51,595 nt of DNA from Clostridia bacterium (GTDB lineage Bacteria > Bacillota > Clostridia > Christensenellales > Pumilibacteraceae), in NCBI GenBank assembly GCA_017623455.1, contig JAGAPA010000027.1:1-51595 (forward strand), in the 5' to 3' direction. Positions 1-7,687 of the stretch are shown here, in pieces. Position 1 is the stretch's first letter, and each line of letters opens with the position of its first letter. The translations under genes and the position numbers were made by a program. Under the pieces are notes generated by a model. The model ran no database searches and had not been told where the DNA came from. It saw only the letters and a list, made by a program, of their open reading frames with translations.

Positions 1-68
1 CCATAAAGAGTTAAAATCATACGATTTTGGTTCTTTTTTCTTTGTTTTTAAGCTGTACAAAAATGAGC

Positions 69-98
69 TTGATTTTTCGCGTTATGGCATGGTATAAT
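69..98 (+). promoter_or_regulatory. Promoter of the PARG-like gene
   Basis: A TTGATT box at 69-74 is followed, 18 bases later, by a perfect TATAAT at 93-98. The start codon lies about 30 bases downstream behind a GGGAGG ribosome binding site. Confidence 0.6.
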
Positions 99-126
99 AA
101 AAAAGACGTAGAGGGAGGAATTGGGT

Positions 127-969
127 ATGCTGTACAGGAAAATGCGGAACGTGATGATTTTCAAGGATACGCAGGACAGATGCTTTAAGGGCGAGCTTTT
201 GGAGAAGATCAAGGCTTCGGTAAAAGAACAGGTGGCTATCTTGCAAGGAGATAGTATAACGGTGCCTTGTCCCAAGAATGTAGAAAAGGCAAACGTGGTA
301 GTCAGCACGAAGCGAACGCTTGAGGCGGCAGAACCGTATGCAAGACAGGGAAAGAAGGTGTGTGTGCTTAACTTTGCTTCGGCAACAAATCCGGGCGGTG
401 GAGTAAAGAACGGTTCGTCTGCTCAGGAAGAAAGTATTTGCAGATGTTCTACCCTTCATCCGTGTTTAGATATTGACGAGTGTTGGAAGGTTTTTTACGA
501 GCCACACCGCAAAGCCAACGATCCGCTTTATAACGACGATTGCATTTACACGCCTTCTGTTTGCGTTATTAAAAGCGATACGGACTATCCCGAACCGCTT
601 GAAAGTGAGCTTTATTGGAACGTTAACGTGATTACCTGCGCCGCGCCCAACTTAAGAGAAGAACCAAGCAATGAAATGAATCCGCATGCAGGGGATAAGA
701 AAGCGGACGTGAGCGAAACGGAGCTTGAAAAACTGCTGACTGCTCGAATCCGCCGTATTTTCGACGTTGCCGTGTCTTTTGGGAACGAGGTGCTTATCTT
801 AGGTGCGTTTGGTTGCGGAGCGTTCAAAAATCCGCCCACGCTTGTCGCAAAGGTTTTCAATACCGTTATGCAGGATTATCTGTATCACTTAAAAACTATA
901 GAGTATGCGGTGTTCTGTACAGAGCGTGAAAAAGCGAATTATATAGCATTCAAAAATTCCATGATGTAG
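127..969 (+). CDS. TIGR02452/DUF2263 family protein (PARG-like macrodomain hydrolase)
   Basis: Probable poly- or mono-ADP-ribose glycohydrolase of the microbial PARG type, a cytoplasmic macrodomain enzyme that removes ADP-ribose from proteins. The diagnostic signature is visible at about residues 88-106: NPGGG, then a short spacer and QEE, the catalytic loop of this family, preceded by a VLNFASA strand. A second conserved strand, LGAFGCGAFKNPP, lies near residue 220 and matches the GxGAFxN loop that contacts ribose. The length of 280 residues is normal for the family. The ATG at 127 is preferred to the upstream in-frame TTG at 121 because the GGAGG motif sits 8 bases before it. The gene is monocistronic, with its own promoter and a strong terminator. 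Its substrate here is unknown; phage defence or toxin reversal roles are known for relatives. Confidence 0.85.
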   Translation: MLYRKMRNVMIFKDTQDRCFKGELLEKIKASVKEQVAILQGDSITVPCPKNVEKANVVVSTKRTLEAAEPYARQGKKVCVLNFASATNPGGGVKNGSSAQEESICRCSTLHPCLDIDECWKVFYEPHRKANDPLYNDDCIYTPSVCVIKSDTDYPEPLESELYWNVNVITCAAPNLREEPSNEMNPHAGDKKADVSETELEKLLTARIRRIFDVAVSFGNEVLILGAFGCGAFKNPPTLVAKVFNTVMQDYLYHLKTIEYAVFCTEREKANYIAFKNSMM

Positions 970-994
970 CGAAAACTGATATACGTATACAAGA

Positions 995-1030
995 AAAACG
1001 GTTATCTGTGTGTTTGCAGATAACCGTTTT
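995..1030. terminator. Bidirectional terminator
   Basis: A perfect 14-bp stem (995-1008 with 1017-1030) with an 8-base loop and T/A tracts on both sides. It sits between convergent genes and can serve both. Confidence 0.85.
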
Positions 1031-1033
1031 ACG

Positions 1034-1723
1034 TTATTTACCAAGCATAAATCTATATTTAATTTCCGCGATTTCCCAATCCGTTTGATTGTCTACGTCC
1101 TGAACCTCGGTTTCGGGCATAAACATGGGAACGGTTTTTTCAAAGACTTTTTTATCGCCCATATCAAAGTATTTTTTGTCGTAGAAGTAGAATTGTCCGC
1201 AATCGTGATAAAAAGGTTCTAAGTCCTGAGAGCGGAAGTTTGCGTACTCGGGGAACTTAAACTTAAGCACGTCGTCTGACAATACGAATCCGCGTTGAGG
1301 GGGAAAGGAGAACTGAACGACGGGACATACCCTGTACGCCTGTTTTTCGCGAAGGAGAGCGAAGCAGTCCTTAAGCTTTTGCGCGGTAACGAAGGGAGCG
1401 CAGGGATAGATGCAGGCAAAGTAATCGATCTTTTCGCCAAGCTCGTCGTATTTTTGCAAAACCTCTTCCAAAACGTCGCGCGTGGTTGCGAAATCGTTTG
1501 CGGTTTTTGCAGAGCGCATAAACGGAACCTCTGCTCCGTAGCTACGCGAAATCTGCGCAATCTCCTCATCGTCGGTAGAAACCATTACGTGATCGAAAAT
1601 TCCGCTATCAAGTGCGGCTTGGATAGAGTATGCGATTATGGGTTTTCCGCAAAAATCCTTAATATTTTTTCTGGGAATTCTCTTGCTTCCGCCTCTTGCG
1701 GTAATAATTGCAATTACACTCAT
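1034..1723 (-). CDS. pseF: CMP-nonulosonate synthetase (acylneuraminate/pseudaminate cytidylyltransferase)
   Basis: Activates a nine-carbon acid (pseudaminic or sialic-type) with CTP so that it can be transferred to a surface glycan. The N-terminus IITARGGSKRIPRKN is the nucleotide-binding signature of CMP-NeuAc/PseF/KdsB-type enzymes, and FCGKPIIAYSI and VSTDDEEI follow as expected. The FPPQRG segment near residue 140 resembles the PseF subgroup more than NeuA, so pseF is the better guess, but the acid cannot be settled from sequence alone. Length of 229 residues is typical. The start codon overlaps the stop of the upstream glycosyltransferase by ATGA, so the two are translationally coupled. 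No NeuB/PseI-type synthase is seen in the window. Confidence 0.8.
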   Translation of the reverse strand: MSVIAIITARGGSKRIPRKNIKDFCGKPIIAYSIQAALDSGIFDHVMVSTDDEEIAQISRSYGAEVPFMRSAKTANDFATTRDVLEEVLQKYDELGEKIDYFACIYPCAPFVTAQKLKDCFALLREKQAYRVCPVVQFSFPPQRGFVLSDDVLKFKFPEYANFRSQDLEPFYHDCGQFYFYDKKYFDMGDKKVFEKTVPMFMPETEVQDVDNQTDWEIAEIKYRFMLGK

Positions 1724-2823
1724 TTTATATTCTCCTTCAATGTATTTACTGCCTGTTCAAATTCTTCCATAGACGACGGAACGATTATTTTTTCGGGGTT
1801 GCGATAGATGGCTTTAAGCCTGTCCACGATAGCCATAAGCTCGTTCATTTCCTCTTCCGTTTTCTCATAGCCTACAAACTTTACGGTAAAAATAACGGTC
1901 GGCTCTGCGTCAAGTATCATTTTGGGATTCATGGCGGCGGTGGAAATTGTGGAAACGAGAATCTTGTTCTCGATATCTATTGCGCTCATCAGTATCTCAA
2001 ACGGGCATTTTGCCGTATACGCAGGCACTTTTTCGTTATACGGAATAACGGTGGTGTGCGGATGCATTTTAACAACGAAGTTGTCTTGCCCGAAAGCTTC
2101 CGTCAAAATGTTTGCCATCTTGCATTGATTTTCCGTAATAATACTGTTCTCCAAGTACTGGTCAAACATTATTACGGGTTTGTCGATATCCTCAATCTGA
2201 GGGAAACTGTTTTTGTAAATTTTGCGGATAATGGGATTAAGCGCGTTGAGCTCGGGACGAATTTTAACCACTTCCATTTCCTGAACTCCCAAGCGGAGCA
2301 TGTCGGGACGGTACACGTAAACCTTTTTGCTCTTGCTCACCACCTCTTCGCCGATAAAGAGCTTGAAAGCGGTGCGTTTTAAGAAGCTTTCCTTTCTTGC
2401 AAGAAAATCATAGGTGTACATCCCCTCTTCCAAAAGTGTGCGTACGGTGTCTTTGCTCTTTAAGGTCTGACACGCAAGTCGTGTGGGAAAGTCCGGATAG
2501 CCTATGCAGATCTCATCGTAGTGCTTTTCTATTTTCGGGAAGTCCTTCAAAAGCTTTTTCTTGGACAGGGCAAGCCCCACTTTTTTAAGCGCGTTCTTAA
2601 CCCCTTCACTCTTATTGCGGGTGGTCAGATGAAAGTTGTCTATCTCGCCCGTCCATACGTAAACGTCTTCAAAAATCTTTTCCTCTCGCAGTTTTTCAAG
2701 ATCGAAAGTGCTGTCAAGCAATTGCATTGCGCACAAAAGATCCGATTTTACGCTTGGATCGTTAAGCTGAACGGTTATTGCGTTCATGAACTGATATACG
2801 CTTGTAACAATAAAAATTCTCAT
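1720..2823 (-). CDS. Sialyltransferase-like glycosyltransferase (GT52 / polysialyltransferase type)
   Basis: Probably transfers the CMP-activated sugar made by the downstream cytidylyltransferase to a cell-surface glycan. The start MRIFIVTSVYQFMNA resembles the first strand of GT52 and polysialyltransferase proteins. A KMHPHT motif lies near residue 253 and an STISTAA segment near residue 290; these correspond to the HP and S/T motifs that bind the CMP moiety in bacterial sialyltransferases. There are 367 residues, no signal peptide and no membrane helix, so it is cytoplasmic or peripheral. It is the first gene of a two-gene operon with its own promoter, and its stop overlaps the next start by 4 bases. 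The family call rests on motifs and gene context, so the exact GT family is open. Confidence 0.6.
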   Translation of the reverse strand: MRIFIVTSVYQFMNAITVQLNDPSVKSDLLCAMQLLDSTFDLEKLREEKIFEDVYVWTGEIDNFHLTTRNKSEGVKNALKKVGLALSKKKLLKDFPKIEKHYDEICIGYPDFPTRLACQTLKSKDTVRTLLEEGMYTYDFLARKESFLKRTAFKLFIGEEVVSKSKKVYVYRPDMLRLGVQEMEVVKIRPELNALNPIIRKIYKNSFPQIEDIDKPVIMFDQYLENSIITENQCKMANILTEAFGQDNFVVKMHPHTTVIPYNEKVPAYTAKCPFEILMSAIDIENKILVSTISTAAMNPKMILDAEPTVIFTVKFVGYEKTEEEMNELMAIVDRLKAIYRNPEKIIVPSSMEEFEQAVNTLKENIK

Positions 2824-2847
2824 AAAACGTCCTTACTGTTTTTTCTT

Positions 2848-2876
2848 ATTATACCATAAATTACAAATCTTTTCAA
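2848..2876 (-). promoter_or_regulatory. Promoter of the GT-pseF operon
   Basis: On the minus strand: TTGAAA (2876-2871), 17 bases, then TATAAT (2853-2848). About 150 bases of AT-rich sequence without an ORF follow up to the gmhA terminator. Confidence 0.7.
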
Positions 2877-3002
2877 TAATATAGTTATAATAAATTGCAA
2901 ATTTTTGCTAAATGTGCGGTTTTTAGGTGTAATAACAGGAATATTCGGCGTTGAGGATAGAGAGGTTACTTGGTATTTGGTGGAGGTTGGGAGTTGTAAG
3001 AA

Positions 3003-3028
3003 AAATCACCGTATTGTCACGGTGATTT
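3003..3028 (-). terminator. Terminator of the ROK-gmhA operon
   Basis: A perfect 10-bp stem (3003-3012 with 3019-3028), a 6-base loop and a T-run on the minus strand, just after the gmhA stop. Confidence 0.8.
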
Positions 3029-3050
3029 GGTAGTATGATTAGTAAGTTTT

Positions 3051-3689
3051 TTACGCGAAAAATTCGCTTTCGAGCATTGCGCACAAGCAGTGGTACACGG
3101 GTAGGTGAAGCTCTTGGATTTTGAATGTTTCAGTTTCGGGAACTGCAATCGTAACGTCGCAAATTTCTCTAAGCTTACCGCCCTTTGCTCCTGTAAAGGC
3201 GATGGTGTTCATAAATTTGGCTTTTGCAACCATTGTAGCGTAAACGCAGTTTTTTGAGTTGCCGGATGTGGAGAGTGAGATAAGGCAATCGTTTTTGTTT
3301 CCAAGACCGTATACCTGCTGAGCAAAAGCCGTTTCCCATGACCTATCGTTTGCAAAAGCCGAGATTATGCTTGTTTGCGATACGAGCGAAATTGCAGGGA
3401 GCGCGCCCTCCAATTTTTCCACAAGCTCCTTACCCCCGTCGTAAAGAGCGAGTGTGGATGCAAAGCTCTCGTCTACCGCTCTTTTCATCTTAAAGGACTT
3501 AAGCAGTTCGCCCACTATATGTTCGCTGTCCGACGCGCTTCCGCCGTTTCCGCAGCACAAAACCTTACCTTTGCTTTCGTAGGTTTTATAAAGAAGTTCA
3601 AATGCTTTTTCTATATCGCTTTTGCACGTGGTAAGCTGTGGATAACGAATGAAAAGCTCGTTAAAAATATCTTGCGTAAGTGTTTTCAT
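3051..3689 (-). CDS. gmhA: SIS-domain sugar-phosphate isomerase, GmhA-like (phosphoheptose isomerase)
   Basis: Likely converts sedoheptulose 7-phosphate to D-glycero-D-manno-heptose 7-phosphate or does a related phosphosugar isomerisation. The phosphosugar-binding loop GNGGSASDSEH at residues 47-57 and the second SIS loop SLSTSGNSKN near residue 136 are both intact. The C-terminal ETFKIQELHLPVYH matches the GmhA active-site helix with its conserved Gln, Glu and His. The length of 212 residues is close to GmhA (about 195). The upstream ROK kinase is only 11 bases away, so an isomerase-plus-kinase pair for an activated surface or catabolic sugar is likely. No HldE/GmhB partner is in the window, so the precise sugar is uncertain. 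Confidence 0.75.
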   Translation of the reverse strand: MKTLTQDIFNELFIRYPQLTTCKSDIEKAFELLYKTYESKGKVLCCGNGGSASDSEHIVGELLKSFKMKRAVDESFASTLALYDGGKELVEKLEGALPAISLVSQTSIISAFANDRSWETAFAQQVYGLGNKNDCLISLSTSGNSKNCVYATMVAKAKFMNTIAFTGAKGGKLREICDVTIAVPETETFKIQELHLPVYHCLCAMLESEFFA

Positions 3690-3700
3690 AATCTTTTCTC

Positions 3701-4621
3701 CTATAATGTTTTTGCTATGGCGATTGCTGCAAAGTCGCCCACGTTCTCACCGATTTTGGCAGGCAGAACGGAGCAGACAGCTCTCGATTGGTCAATGCTT
3801 TCTCTTTCTAAAACAGGGGTAAGCAAAGGCATAAACAGGTCGTAGTTGCGCATAAAAACTCCGCCTGCCACTATTACCTCGGGGTTGAATAAATCAATAA
3901 GGATGCTTATGACGTGTCCGAACTTTTCTGCGCTTTCTCTTACGATAGACGTAAAAAATTCATCGCCTTTGCGTGCTTTTTCGAATACCGTTTTAGCCGA
4001 AATTGTACCGTCCAAGATTATACCGCGCTCTTTTGCCCGAATGATGGCAAGATTTTTTATGCCGTTTCCGCTACAAAAGCCCTCTGCAGAGCCTGCCTTA
4101 TTAAAGCCTACGGGACCGTTGTTTGCAAGTCTTACGTGTCCGATCTCGCCTGCGTTTCCGTTAGTGCCCGAGTACAGCTTACCGTCAAGTATTAGCCCTG
4201 CCCCAAGCCCCGTGCCAAAGGTCATAAATATCATATTCTGCGTGCCTTGTCCTGCTCCAAACAGCCACTCGGCAACCGCGCACGCGTTCGCATCGTTTTC
4301 CAGTTTTGAGTAAAGCCCAAATTCGTCTGCGATATATTTAACAATCTCAAAGCCGTGCCACCCTTTTGCGAGATTGGGAGGACAAACGATAATTCCGCGC
4401 TTGGAGTCAAGCGGACCTCCGCACGAAATTCCCGCCTTTTTTACGGCGTACTGTTCTTTCCAACTCAAAACGAAAGGAGCGAGAAGCCCCAGCGTTACAA
4501 TGGGAGAGTCTTGTGTTTTTACCTCTTCGCGATGTAAAATTTTGAGCGAAGTCCCGTTCACCTCGCCAAGCGATACCGCGCACTTAGTTCCGCCAATGTC
4601 AAAGCCGATATAGTATTCCAT
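3701..4621 (-). CDS. ROK family sugar kinase
   Basis: ATP-dependent cytoplasmic sugar kinase, glucokinase/N-acyl-hexosamine-kinase like. Visible are the N-terminal phosphate-binding motif DIGGTKC at residues 8-14, the catalytic END near residue 106, and the ROK segments FGTGLGAGLILDGKLY and GNAGEIGH. The usual ROK zinc site (C-x-CG-x-x-GC after the GH) is absent: the corresponding stretch reads GPVGFNKAGSAEGFCSGNG and keeps only one cysteine. It has 306 residues, no HTH extension, and so is a kinase rather than a repressor. It is first in an operon with the GmhA-like gene and has a consensus promoter. The substrate is not predictable; N-acetylmannosamine or a heptose are candidates given the neighbouring CMP-sugar genes. 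Confidence 0.8.
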   Translation of the reverse strand: MEYYIGFDIGGTKCAVSLGEVNGTSLKILHREEVKTQDSPIVTLGLLAPFVLSWKEQYAVKKAGISCGGPLDSKRGIIVCPPNLAKGWHGFEIVKYIADEFGLYSKLENDANACAVAEWLFGAGQGTQNMIFMTFGTGLGAGLILDGKLYSGTNGNAGEIGHVRLANNGPVGFNKAGSAEGFCSGNGIKNLAIIRAKERGIILDGTISAKTVFEKARKGDEFFTSIVRESAEKFGHVISILIDLFNPEVIVAGGVFMRNYDLFMPLLTPVLERESIDQSRAVCSVLPAKIGENVGDFAAIAIAKTL

Positions 4622-4650
4622 AGTTTTTCCTTATAAATTAGTATGTAAAA

Positions 4651-4679
4651 ATTATATCATTAAAACCGTTACGTGTCAA
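4651..4679 (-). promoter_or_regulatory. Promoter of the ROK-gmhA operon
   Basis: On the minus strand a perfect TTGACA (4679-4674), 17 bases and a perfect TATAAT (4656-4651). Confidence 0.8.
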
Positions 4680-4750
4680 TAAGATATTTGTTTTGGATAA
4701 AAATTAGCGCATGATTGTCAAAAAAACGCTAACTAAATCGTCTAATACTA

Positions 4751-4779
4751 TTGCACTTGAACGTAAAACGTGATATACT
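4751..4779 (+). promoter_or_regulatory. Promoter of the esterase gene
   Basis: TTGCAC at 4751-4756, a 17-base spacer and TATACT at 4774-4779, 35 bases before the start codon. Confidence 0.55.
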
Positions 4780-4814
4780 AAACGTGATATGCGAAAAAAC
4801 GGAGAGAAAACGAA

Positions 4815-5486
4815 ATGAATGAAAAACAATATCTTGCAAAAAGCGAAAACGAAATGAATTATACGGTTTATTATCCCGAAAATTATGAAGATTTACCCTT
4901 GCTTGTCTACCTGCACGGAGCAGGTGAGCGTGGAGGTGAATTGTCGCACTTAACAAGACACGCTATCCCCAAACTTGTACATGAGGGCAAAGAATTTCCT
5001 GCGGTAATACTGTGTCCGCAGTGTCCAAAAGAATACGTTTGGGATAACGTTACCGCAATGCTCAAAGCTCTTATTGACAAGATTGCGTATGAGTATAAAA
5101 TCAAGAAAGACCGCATTTGTATAACGGGCTCGAGTATGGGCGGATACGGTACTTGGATGATGGGGCTTGCGTACCCCAACTTCTTCTCGGCTATAGGTCC
5201 GATTGCAGGAGGCGGAATGTCCTGGCGAGCAAGAAATTTGCGCAACACGCCCGTTTACGTTGTTCACGGCAAAAAGGATACCACAGTGCCGATTGAGTGT
5301 AGTGAGCTTATGGTAAGCGAGCTTAAAAAACACGGCGGAGAGGTTGAGTTTCTCGTTCTTAGTGAGCATGGGCACAATGACGGCATAAATTATGCGTACA
5401 GTAGTACCAATCTTATCGAATGGTTGCTGAGTAAGCGTAGAACAGACTTTACTCCCATTCCCGATGTCTGCTCCGAATATTTCTAA
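4815..5486 (+). CDS. Alpha/beta hydrolase, CE1/dienelactone-hydrolase-like esterase
   Basis: Cytoplasmic serine esterase of 223 residues, with no signal peptide. The catalytic triad can be read: the nucleophile elbow GSSMGGYG near residue 112, an acid in HGKKDTTVP near residue 158, and a histidine in SEHGHNDG near residue 190. The oxyanion loop is LHGAGERGG near residue 35. This pattern is shared by feruloyl/acetyl-xylan esterase-type CE1 proteins and prolyl-oligopeptidase-like hydrolases, so deacylation of an imported glycan fragment is plausible given the many sugar genes here. The gene is monocistronic with its own promoter, a GGAGAG ribosome binding site and a terminator-like 32-base repeat at its 3' end. 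The exact substrate is unknown. Confidence 0.8.
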   Translation: MNEKQYLAKSENEMNYTVYYPENYEDLPLLVYLHGAGERGGELSHLTRHAIPKLVHEGKEFPAVILCPQCPKEYVWDNVTAMLKALIDKIAYEYKIKKDRICITGSSMGGYGTWMMGLAYPNFFSAIGPIAGGGMSWRARNLRNTPVYVVHGKKDTTVPIECSELMVSELKKHGGEVEFLVLSEHGHNDGINYAYSSTNLIEWLLSKRRTDFTPIPDVCSEYF

Positions 5487-5490
5487 AAAC

Positions 5491-5522
5491 AAAAAGCCAC
5501 GCTCCAAACAAAGAGTGTGGCT
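5491..5522 (+). repeat. 32-nt terminator repeat, copy 1
   Basis: Contains a stem AGCCACGCTC / GAGTGTGGCT (one G-U pair) with a 7-base loop. An identical 32-base copy lies at 6578-6609, so the two copies bracket the Fic gene in direct orientation. It likely ends the esterase transcript. Confidence 0.8.
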
Positions 5523-5529
5523 TTCTATA

Positions 5530-5640
5530 TTGCCGTTATCGGTAAATAAATCGGGGAAATACTATGCAAGCAGTAAATATTTGCCGTTATCGGCAAATAT
5601 TTATCAAATTAAAGAAAAATGCTTGAATTTATTGCCGATA
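5530..5640 (+). promoter_or_regulatory. Operator array upstream of the Fic gene
   Basis: Three related sites share the core TTGCCG. At 5530-5545 is TTGCCG-TTAT-CGGTAA. At 5574-5603 is a perfect 13-bp inverted repeat around the same TTAT (arms 5574-5586 and 5591-5603). At 5632-5640 is a half site, TTGCCGATA, lying inside the spacer of the Fic promoter. The arrangement suggests autorepression by the Fic protein's own N-terminal HTH. Confidence 0.65.
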
Positions 5641-5651
5641 GGTGGTATAAT
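5623..5651 (+). promoter_or_regulatory. Promoter of the Fic gene
   Basis: TTGAAT at 5623-5628, 17 bases and TATAAT at 5646-5651. The spacer contains an operator half site. The start codon follows an AAGGAG at 5659-5664. Confidence 0.75.
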
Positions 5652-5670
5652 AATATAAAAGGAGTGCAGT

Positions 5671-6552
5671 ATGGAATTTTTATCGGTAACGGAAATGGCA
5701 AAGAAATGGGGATTGTCGGAAAGAACTGTCAGAAATTATTGTGCTCAAGGCAAAATTGACGGAGCTTTTTTGACGGGTAAAACATGGAGTATTCCAAAGG
5801 ATGCAAAAAAGCCGGAAAAGCTTAAAAAGGCAACGCTGTTAGACGTGCTGATGCGTGAAAAAGCAAATAAGGTGTCAGGGGGGATATATCACAAGGTTCA
5901 GATAGAGCTTACTTATAACTCCAACCATATAGAGGGAAGCAAGCTTACGCACGATCAAACCCGATTTATTTATGAAACGAACACCGTGGGCGGAGAGTCG
6001 GACACGCTGAGAGTGGACGATATCGTTGAGACGGCAAATCATTTCAGGTGCATTGATATTATTATCGAAAAAGCCCTAAAGCCTATAACCGAAAGTCTGA
6101 TAAAAGAGCTTCATTGGACGTTGAAAAACGGAACGAGTGATAGTAGGCTTGAGTGGTTTAACGTGGGGGAATATAAGAAGTTGCCCAACGAGGTGGGAGG
6201 TATGGAAACGACAGAGCCTCAAAAAGTGAGTGAAGCTATCAGGGAATTAATTGCAGAATATAATGCGATAGAGAAGAAAACTTTGGATGATATTATTGAT
6301 TTTCATTACAGGTTTGAAAAGATTCATCCATTTCAGGACGGAAACGGGAGAGTTGGTAGACTTATACTTTTTAAGGAGTGCTTAAAGTACGATATTATTC
6401 CGTTTGTCATTGACGAGCATTTGAAATTCTATTATTACAGAGGACTTAGTGAGTGGAAAAACGAGCGTGGTTTTTTGAGAGAAACCTGTATGCTTGGGCA
6501 AGATAAATTTAAGATTTGGCTTAATTATTTTAATATTAACTACCGTCAATAG
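5671..6552 (+). CDS. Fic family AMP-transferase with N-terminal HTH
   Basis: A Fic-domain protein that probably transfers AMP (or another nucleotide moiety) to a hydroxyl of a target protein. Residues 1-50 form a MerR/excisionase-like helix-turn-helix (SVTEMAKKWGLSERTVRNYC). The Fic core ends in a complete active-site motif, HPFQDGNGRVGR, near residue 218. An inhibitory motif of the [S/T]xxxE[G/N] type is seen as SNHIEG near residue 88, placing it N-terminal to the core (class II, self-inhibited). The flap segment GEYKKLPNEVGG lies near residue 165. At 293 residues the protein is complete. It is monocistronic, with three putative operator sites in its promoter, so autoregulation is likely. 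No separate antitoxin gene is adjacent, which fits the internal inhibitory helix. Confidence 0.9.
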   Translation: MEFLSVTEMAKKWGLSERTVRNYCAQGKIDGAFLTGKTWSIPKDAKKPEKLKKATLLDVLMREKANKVSGGIYHKVQIELTYNSNHIEGSKLTHDQTRFIYETNTVGGESDTLRVDDIVETANHFRCIDIIIEKALKPITESLIKELHWTLKNGTSDSRLEWFNVGEYKKLPNEVGGMETTEPQKVSEAIRELIAEYNAIEKKTLDDIIDFHYRFEKIHPFQDGNGRVGRLILFKECLKYDIIPFVIDEHLKFYYYRGLSEWKNERGFLRETCMLGQDKFKIWLNYFNINYRQ

Positions 6553-6577
6553 AAAAAACAATATATTTCTAAGCACC

Positions 6578-6609
6578 AAAAAGCCACGCTCCAAACAAAG
6601 AGTGTGGCT
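6578..6609. repeat. 32-nt terminator repeat, copy 2
   Basis: Identical over 32 bases to 5491-5522. Here the hairpin is followed by GGTTTTTTG and can terminate the Fic transcript; on the other strand it can terminate the convergent XRE gene. Confidence 0.8.
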
Positions 6610-6633
6610 GGTTTTTTGTAATGTTAATTTGTT

Positions 6634-6852
6634 TTACGGCTTTATTTCAAGAATATCATCTGCTGAAATATTCAGATAATTGCAAAGCTTGGATAACGTA
6701 GATAGCGAGGGCTGAATACGTCCCGACAGGTACTGCGAAATTGTGGGATTTGACACCCCGATAGCATTTGCAATTTCGGTTTTGCTTTTACCCGACTGTT
6801 CAATCTCTCGCCTGATGTTTTCCGATATTTTAATGTCTAATGAATTTTCCAC
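6634..6852 (-). CDS. Small XRE-family transcriptional regulator
   Basis: A 72-residue DNA-binding protein consisting of one HTH_3/Cro-CI domain: IRREIEQSGKSKTEIANAIG, then the recognition helix NPTISQYLSGR, then a stabilising helix LSTLSKLCNYLNIS. It has no sensor domain. The start is a GTG with no clear ribosome binding site, 11 bases after the stop of the upstream SDR, so it is probably translated by coupling and co-transcribed with the SDR. Convergent with the Fic gene. Its targets are unknown. Confidence 0.8.
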   Translation of the reverse strand: MENSLDIKISENIRREIEQSGKSKTEIANAIGVSNPTISQYLSGRIQPSLSTLSKLCNYLNISADDILEIKP

Positions 6853-6863
6853 ATTTACTGTAA

Positions 6864-7625
6864 TTACGGTCTAAGGCCGCTGCCTCCCTGAAGGGTGATG
6901 GTTTCGCCTGTTATAAAGGAAGCGTCGTCCGAGCAAAGGAATGTGCAAACAGCACCAACGTCCTTTTCGGGGTCTGCAAATCTGCCCATAGGCACGCCCT
7001 TGATGGTCTGTTCGTATCTTTCGGGATATTCTTCCTTAAACTTCTTTAAGCCCTCGGTCATAGCGAGCGGACAGATTACGTTTACACGCACTCCGTCGGG
7101 AGCCCACTCGGTTGCCGCAACACGAGAAAGACCTCTAATGCCCTCTTTAGCAGCTGCGTAGGACGATTGAGCAATACGTCCGAACAAGCCTGCGCCCGAT
7201 GCAAAGTTGATTACGCAACCCTTGGTTTCCTTAAGATAGGGGAACGCTTCACGCATATAAAAGAAGGTAGCATATATACCCGAATAGATTGCAAGGTCAA
7301 TATCTTCCTTGGTGTGGTCGATAAGCATTTTGCCCGAAGAAGAAGCCTGCGCGTTGTTGATAACCGCGTCGATTTTGCCGAACTTTTCTACGGTTTTTGC
7401 AATAACGTTCTTAATTGCGCCCTCGTCCGCACCGTCAGCAACAACGGGCAAAACTTCCGTGCCGTAGGCTTTTTCAAGCTCTTCTTTAGCCTTCAAAAGT
7501 GTAGACTCCGTTCTTCCGGTGATGACGAGCTTTGCGCCCGACTTAGCAAAAGCGGTGGAAAGACCGAATCCGATACCTCTTCCGCCTCCTGTAATGATTA
7601 CAACTTTATCTTTCAAACAAATCAT
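6864..7625 (-). CDS. SDR family oxidoreductase
   Basis: NAD(P)-dependent short-chain dehydrogenase/reductase of 253 residues, cytoplasmic. The Rossmann motif TGGGRGIG (residues 12-19), the NNAQ stability motif, a catalytic Ser in INFASGAG and the catalytic YxxxK (YAAAK) are all present. The C-terminal FLCSDDASFITGETITLQGG is the usual classical-SDR ending. It resembles 2,4-dienoyl-CoA reductase/glucose-dehydrogenase-like SDRs, but the substrate cannot be read from sequence. It starts an operon with the small XRE regulator. A GGAGG lies 7-8 bases before the ATG. Confidence 0.85.
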   Translation of the reverse strand: MICLKDKVVIITGGGRGIGFGLSTAFAKSGAKLVITGRTESTLLKAKEELEKAYGTEVLPVVADGADEGAIKNVIAKTVEKFGKIDAVINNAQASSSGKMLIDHTKEDIDLAIYSGIYATFFYMREAFPYLKETKGCVINFASGAGLFGRIAQSSYAAAKEGIRGLSRVAATEWAPDGVRVNVICPLAMTEGLKKFKEEYPERYEQTIKGVPMGRFADPEKDVGAVCTFLCSDDASFITGETITLQGGSGLRP

Positions 7626-7658
7626 AATAAATCCTCCTGTAAGATTGTTTACCGTATT

Positions 7659-7687
7659 ATTTTATTATAAAAACCGATATATGTCAA
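7659..7687 (-). promoter_or_regulatory. Promoter of the SDR-XRE operon
   Basis: On the minus strand TTGACA (7687-7682), 17 bases and TAAAAT (7664-7659). Confidence 0.6.

Noticed and set aside
1010-1222. A 70-residue plus-strand frame opposite the cytidylyltransferase
   Set aside because: Starts inside the terminator and is antisense to a conserved gene.
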